Assembly: GCA_050742155.1 (NCBI GenBank)
Contig: JBOGFC010000254.1
Location: forward strand, 1-8,460
DNA: 8,460 bases
DNA from: JBOGFC01 sp050742155
GTDB lineage: Bacteria; Actinomycetota; Acidimicrobiia; Spongiisociales; JALYHC01
Direction of reading: 5' to 3'
Shown here: one piece after another, positions 6,278 to 8,460 of the stretch
Layout of the letters: each line of letters opens with the position of its first letter
Position numbering within the stretch: the stretch's first letter is position 1
Made by a program: the position numbers and the translations under genes
The notes under the pieces: model-generated
Database searches by the model: none
Told to the model about the DNA's origin: nothing
What the model saw: only the letters and a program-made list of their open reading frames with translations

Positions 6278-6736
6278 GTGCGGATCTCGCTGAAGGTTGA
6301 CTATGCGCTCCGTGCCATGGCTCAGCTCGCCTCGGAGGGCCAACGACGGCCCGTCAAGGCCGAGCAGCTGGCGGCCGCTCAGGAGATCCCGGTGAAGTTC
6401 CTGCTCGGCATCCTGCGCGAGCTCAAGCAGGCCCGGCTCGTCAGCAGTAGACGAGGTGCCGAAGGCGGTTACTCGCTGAGCCGTCCTGCCCAGGAGATCT
6501 CGCTGGCCGACATCATCCGCGCCATAGACGGGCCGCTCGCCAACGTCCACGACACGTCGCTCACGCAGCTCACCTACCCGGGGCCCGCCGCCCCCCTACG
6601 CGAGATCTGGATGGCCCTCCGTACGAGCCTGCGCAGCGTCCTGGAGACGGTCACCCTGGCCGATCTGGCCAGGGGCCGGCTCCCCAAGCACGTCCGTGCC
6701 ATGGCAGACGAGTACAAGGCCGACGTACGCCACTGA
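6278..6736 (+). CDS. Rrf2-family transcriptional regulator without cluster-binding cysteines
   Basis: The 152-residue winged-helix regulator opens RISLKVDYALRAMAQLAS, has the recognition-helix region IPVKFLLGILRELKQARLV, and the wing SRRGAEGGYSLSRP. The C-terminal dimerisation half contains LREIWMALRTSLRSVLETVT. It contains no cysteine, so it cannot bind an Fe-S cluster as IscR, NsrR or RsrR do. In that respect it resembles CymR, a regulator of cysteine and sulfur genes in Firmicutes. GTG 6278 was chosen because family proteins normally begin M-[RK]-[IL]-S. An in-frame ATG at 6209 would add 23 residues but lies inside the promoter elements. It probably controls the divergent TSUP gene and itself. 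Effector unknown. Confidence 0.9.
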   Translation: MRISLKVDYALRAMAQLASEGQRRPVKAEQLAAAQEIPVKFLLGILRELKQARLVSSRRGAEGGYSLSRPAQEISLADIIRAIDGPLANVHDTSLTQLTYPGPAAPLREIWMALRTSLRSVLETVTLADLARGRLPKHVRAMADEYKADVRH

Positions 6737-6811
6737 CCGACCCGGTAGCAGGTCCGCTCGATCGGTGAGTAGCGTCGGGCCTGGAGATGCCAGCGTCAAG
6801 TGGGGGAAGGC

Positions 6812-7417
6812 ATGGATCCCAACGTGATCGACAGAGAGGTTCGCCTCGAGGTGTATCGGTTCTTCGTGGACCAAGGGCGCCCCCCGGTACCCGCCCAGCT
6901 CGCCGAGGCCCCGGCGAGGGATCAGGCTTCGGTCGAGGACTCTGCGAACCCTATCGGCCGTCCCCACGCCGTCTCCGGTCGAAATAGGCGGCCGAACCTG
7001 GTTCGGAAACTGCATCTGGGACGCGCTTGGTGTCGTGGCCATGCTGGGCGGCACGGGTACGGTCAGGACTGCCATGAGCACCTGTCCGTCTCAGTGGACG
7101 GCATCTCCGTCTCTTCTGGAGAGGGCCTATTGCACTTCGCCGTCCCCCCCCGTCCACTGGTGGGACGACATCGGGTCCAACTGAGCGAACATGTTGCTCT
7201 CCCGGTCGGAAGAGCACATCGAGGCTTGGTACCGCCACGAGGCATCCCGATGGGCGCGACGCTCACTCTCCACCAGCAGTGGGAGCTGGCCCGCATCTGG
7301 TACGCGGACCGGATGTCGCCGGACTGGCGGCGGCGGACGCCCGAGGAGGCGGCAGCCATCTTCGCCGACCTCGGATCAACCGGCGAGTTCTGGCGCTTGA
7401 CTGCTCCGACTGGCTAG
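6812..7417 (+). pseudogene. MerB-like (alkylmercury lyase family) protein, decayed by frameshifts and an internal deletion; ancestral selenocysteine suspected
   Basis: Recognisable family pieces alternate between two frames. Frame A (6812-~6940): MDPNVIDREVRLEVYRFFVD, then the winged-helix part ending ASVEDS. Frame B (~6951-7066): VEIGGRTWFGNCIWDALGVV, containing Cys7011 and Asp7020 in the C-x-x-D spacing of MerB Cys96/Asp99. Frame A again (7067-~7145): DCHEHLSVSVDG and SSGEGLLHFAVP. Frame B (~7155-7230): HWWDDIGSN, TGA, ANMLLSRSEEHIEAW. Frame A to the end: GATLTLHQQWELARIWYADR, SPDWRRRTPEEAAAIFADLG and TGEFWRL. About 20-25 residues seem lost between the first two pieces, and an eight-C run (7144-7151) marks the third shift. 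Because shifts cancel, frame A stays open throughout, but its product would lack both catalytic motifs. The nearby intact genes argue against general sequence error. ATG 6812 follows a purine-rich GGGGGAAGG; GTG 6800 is an alternative. Confidence 0.75.
7182..7216 (+). other. In-frame TGA with bacterial SECIS-like hairpin inside the MerB-like relic
   Basis: TGA (7182-7184) occupies the position of the second catalytic cysteine of MerB (Cys159 equivalent), before ANMLL. Nineteen bases later comes a stem-loop: 7195-7200 pairs with 7211-7216 (6 bp), then one C-A mismatch (7201/7210), then CC/GG around a four-base loop GGTC (7204-7207). Bacterial SECIS elements lie shortly after the UGA with a G/GU-containing apical loop; the E. 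coli fdhF loop is also GGUC at nearly the same distance. The mismatch is in codon TCC (Ser), where the family normally has Phe (TTC). Restoring TTC would make an unbroken 8-bp stem. Confidence 0.5.
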
Positions 7418-7438
7418 GGCAGATGTGCGGACTGTTCC

Positions 7439-7699
7439 CTAGCGCCTGCGGTAGACGATCCGCCGGTGCTGCGCTCGGTGTATCACTCCTTCCTTCTCGA
7501 GGATCTCGTAGACGATCCGGAACTCTCCGCGCCTGGCCGTCCGAAGGCCTTCGAGCTCGCCCCGGAGGGGTTTGCCGGTGCGTACAGGATCGTGCGCGAT
7601 AGATCCGAAGATGGTCTCGAGAACCGCAGCTCGGATCTTTTCAGGTAGGCGGTTGAGGTGCCGGAGACCTTCCGGCGTGATCTCAACCTCGTAGCCCAA
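7439..7699 (-). CDS. RelE/ParE-superfamily toxin
   Basis: The 86-residue basic protein begins MGYEVEITPEGLRHLNRLPE (first codon TTG). It has the RelE/ParE pattern: an N-terminal strand-helix with L..LP..., then GKPLRGELEGLRTARRGEFR, RIVYEILEKEGV, and a C-terminal HRRIVYRRR matching the usual HR.DVYR ending. RelE members are ribosome-dependent mRNA interferases and ParE members inhibit gyrase; the GEFRIVYEI and HRR...YR features favour the RelE side. The TTG start follows the antitoxin TAG with no gap, and GAAGGA lies 10 bases upstream, inside the antitoxin gene, so translation is coupled. Antitoxin-first order is typical. Confidence 0.9.
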   Translation of the reverse strand: MGYEVEITPEGLRHLNRLPEKIRAAVLETIFGSIAHDPVRTGKPLRGELEGLRTARRGEFRIVYEILEKEGVIHRAQHRRIVYRRR

Positions 7700-7954
7700 C
7701 TAGAGATGATCCTTCAGACTGAGCCGCTCGCCCTCTGCCGCTTCACGCCTGGATCTGCGGATCGACTCCAACAGCTTCTTGTCCTGGAGGATCTCTACGG
7801 TCTCCTCAAGGGACTCGAGGTCGTCCGGGTTGACAAGAACCGCGGCCGGACGGCCGTTTCGAGTCACCACGAAGCGCTCGTGCTCCCGCAGAACTCGATC
7901 GACGAGGTCGGACAGATGGGCCTTCGCATCGGTCACGGGGAGCGTTTCTGCCAT
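7700..7954 (-). CDS. Phd/YefM-family antitoxin
   Basis: The 84-residue protein begins MAETLPVTDAKAHLSDLVDR, followed by the classic Phd/YefM strand VTRNGRPAAVLVNPDDLESL. A charged C-terminal region (EILQDKKLLESIRRSRREAA onward) normally wraps and blocks the toxin. The N-terminal domain binds DNA as a dimer and represses its own operon. ATG 7954 was chosen because the Phd domain begins there; a longer start would add 14 unrelated hydrophobic residues and run through the promoter. It forms a two-gene module with the toxin next to it. Confidence 0.92.
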   Translation of the reverse strand: MAETLPVTDAKAHLSDLVDRVLREHERFVVTRNGRPAAVLVNPDDLESLEETVEILQDKKLLESIRRSRREAAEGERLSLKDHL

Positions 7955-7956
7955 TA

Positions 7957-7974
7957 TGGTCAGAATCCTAACCA
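7957..7974 (-). promoter_or_regulatory. Imperfect palindrome and -10 element, likely autoregulatory operator of the toxin-antitoxin operon
   Basis: TGGTCAGAATCCTAACCA is an 18-base dyad with 6 of 7 arm positions matching, ending 3 bases upstream of the antitoxin ATG. On the minus strand it contains TAGGAT (7970-7965), a TANNNT -10 candidate that would start transcription about 4 bases before the ATG. An antitoxin dimer bound here would block its own promoter, the usual arrangement for Phd/YefM systems. Confidence 0.45.
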
Positions 7975-8040
7975 GTAGGAGCCGCGGCAATCCCAACGTG
8001 TCGTGGGCCCTTTTTCCGCGTTCGCACAGGGCTTAATTTG

Positions 8041-8392
8041 TGGAGGTGCGGGGAGTCGAACCCCGGTCCTCTGATGTTTCGCCGTCGCTTCTCCGAGCGC
8101 AGCCGGCAGTTCAGTTTCGGACCGGGAGGACTCTGCCGGCCAGTTTCCTCACGGCCTATCCGGAGTTCTTCTTTCCCGACCGGTCCCGAAACCCGGGCGG
8201 GGCAGCCTGCTTCACGACGCCCGCTCCGGCGAGGCAGGCTCCCACCGGAGGGACGGGCTGCTGGTTAGTTAGGCAGCCAGTGCCAGGTTGTCATCGGCAC
8301 TTATTGGTTGTTCCCGGCTCTTTAACGAGGACTCCGGGGACCTCGGCTCGCTTCCGACGGGTCGACCTCAAAGTCGAAACCACGTCACCCCC
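8041..8392 (-). ncRNA. ssrA: Transfer-messenger RNA (tmRNA)
   Basis: The 352-base RNA rescues stalled ribosomes with SmpB. The 5' end has GGGGGTGACGTGGTTTCGAC (8392-8373), and the 3' end has the T-arm CGGGGTTCGACTCCCCG followed by CACCTCC. The 5' GGGGGUG pairs with 3' CACCUCC, including the G3-U wobble that marks charging by alanyl-tRNA synthetase. The discriminator A is at 8041. The next bases are CAA, so CCA is not encoded and must be added enzymatically. The one-piece (not permuted) form and the conserved 5' domain are normal. The region between the tag reading frame and the T-arm contains several GC stems expected to be pseudoknots. The 3' end faces the toxin-antitoxin pair. Confidence 0.96.
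8269..8298 (-). other. ssrA: tmRNA proteolysis-tag reading frame (ADDNLALAA)
   Basis: After the conserved resume-site context TAAGT, codons GCC GAT GAC AAC CTG GCA CTG GCT GCC and then TAA encode ADDNLALAA. The ALAA ending is the ClpXP-type degron. The encoded tag is only nine residues, shorter than the 10-12 or more of familiar examples (E. coli ANDENYALAA, M. tuberculosis ADSHQRDYALAA). Confidence 0.88.
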
Positions 8393-8400
8393 GTCTCCTT

Positions 8401-8406
8401 ATCGTA
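8401..8406 (-). promoter_or_regulatory. Probable -10 element of ssrA
   Basis: TACGAT on the minus strand (8406-8401) ends 8 bases before the mature tmRNA 5' end and fits the TANNNT pattern. No convincing -35 is seen 16-18 bases further up. Confidence 0.5.
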
Positions 8407-8431
8407 CAACACCAGGGGGCGGATCGGACTT

Positions 8432-8452
8432 CCCCCTCCCTCTCCCTCCCCC
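8432..8452 (-). other. G-quadruplex-type tract upstream of the ssrA promoter
   Basis: The minus strand carries four G-runs of 5, 3, 3 and 5 bases (8452-8448, 8446-8444, 8440-8438, 8436-8432) separated by loops of 1, 3 and 1 bases, a textbook intramolecular quadruplex pattern on the non-template strand. It lies about 40-60 bases upstream of the tmRNA 5' end. The adjoining CCCCCAAAGGGGG (8448-8460) is a perfect 5-bp hairpin that shares one run and is cut by the window edge; it may belong to the end of a neighbouring gene. Confidence 0.6.
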
Positions 8453-8460
8453 AAAGGGGG

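Noticed and set aside
8000..8036. Possible ssrA terminator hairpin (GCCCT/AGGGC arms on the minus strand)
   Set aside because: Only about 5 bp of stem with a 16-base loop and no U-run after it; too weak to call.
8038..8268. Plus-strand 76-codon open frame
   Set aside because: It lies antisense to the tmRNA gene; the sequence is explained by the structured RNA.
1..8460. CRISPR array, tRNA genes, insertion sequence or phage genes
   Set aside because: No regularly spaced repeats, no cloverleaf sequence apart from the tmRNA ends, and no transposase, integrase or phage-like product was seen on either strand.

Overview
The window is GC-rich, densely packed bacterial DNA, most likely from an actinobacterium. 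The main reason is gene order. Reading down the minus strand it carries mec - cysO - cysM - metallo-beta-lactamase phosphodiesterase - rph - XTP/dITP pyrophosphatase. This is the order of the Mycobacterium tuberculosis Rv1334-Rv1341 cluster, minus the rhomboid and murI genes found there between cysM and the phosphodiesterase gene. Frequent GTG/TTG starts, stop/start overlaps and likely leaderless promoters fit the same group. A finer placement is not supported.

Layout. (1) Positions 1-4463, minus strand: one tightly packed operon of eight genes. It starts with a DUF488 protein, followed by the protein-bound cysteine-synthesis module: Mec (JAMM peptidase), CysO (sulfur carrier ending in Gly-Gly) and CysM (PLP enzyme that keeps the arginine associated with O-phosphoserine use). 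Then come an Rv1339-like phosphodiesterase, RNase PH and a RdgB/HAM1 house-cleaning nucleotidase. Last is a PA2169-type four-helix-bundle gene broken by an in-frame amber codon. (2) Positions 4464-4527: a divergent control region with a perfect 16-bp inverted repeat that places a TAGGGT -10-like element 7-8 bases from the start codon on each side. (3) Positions 4528-5235, plus strand: a class I SAM-dependent methyltransferase. (4) Positions 5288-6736: a TSUP (TauE/SafE) anion exporter gene diverging from a cysteine-free Rrf2-family regulator gene, with a good TTGACA/GATAAT promoter between them. (5) Positions 6812-7417: a broken MerB-like (alkylmercury lyase family) gene. Its recognisable pieces alternate between two reading frames, and a TGA stands exactly where the second catalytic cysteine should be. 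That TGA is followed by a hairpin resembling a bacterial SECIS element. (6) Positions 7439-7954, minus strand: a Phd/YefM - RelE/ParE toxin-antitoxin pair. (7) Positions 8041-8392, minus strand: a complete tmRNA gene (ssrA) with an unusually short tag, ADDNLALAA, and a G-quadruplex-type tract just upstream of its promoter.

How it fits together. The large operon couples cysteine synthesis from a CysO thiocarboxylate with RNA and nucleotide housekeeping. The TSUP exporter and its Rrf2 regulator may extend the sulfur theme, since cysteine-free Rrf2 proteins such as CymR control sulfur genes in other bacteria; this link is inference. The stretch from the MerB relic to the toxin-antitoxin pair looks like accessory DNA beside the 3' end of ssrA, a common integration site, but no integrase or attachment repeat is visible. 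The most unusual signal is the apparent remains of a selenocysteine-containing MerB-like enzyme.
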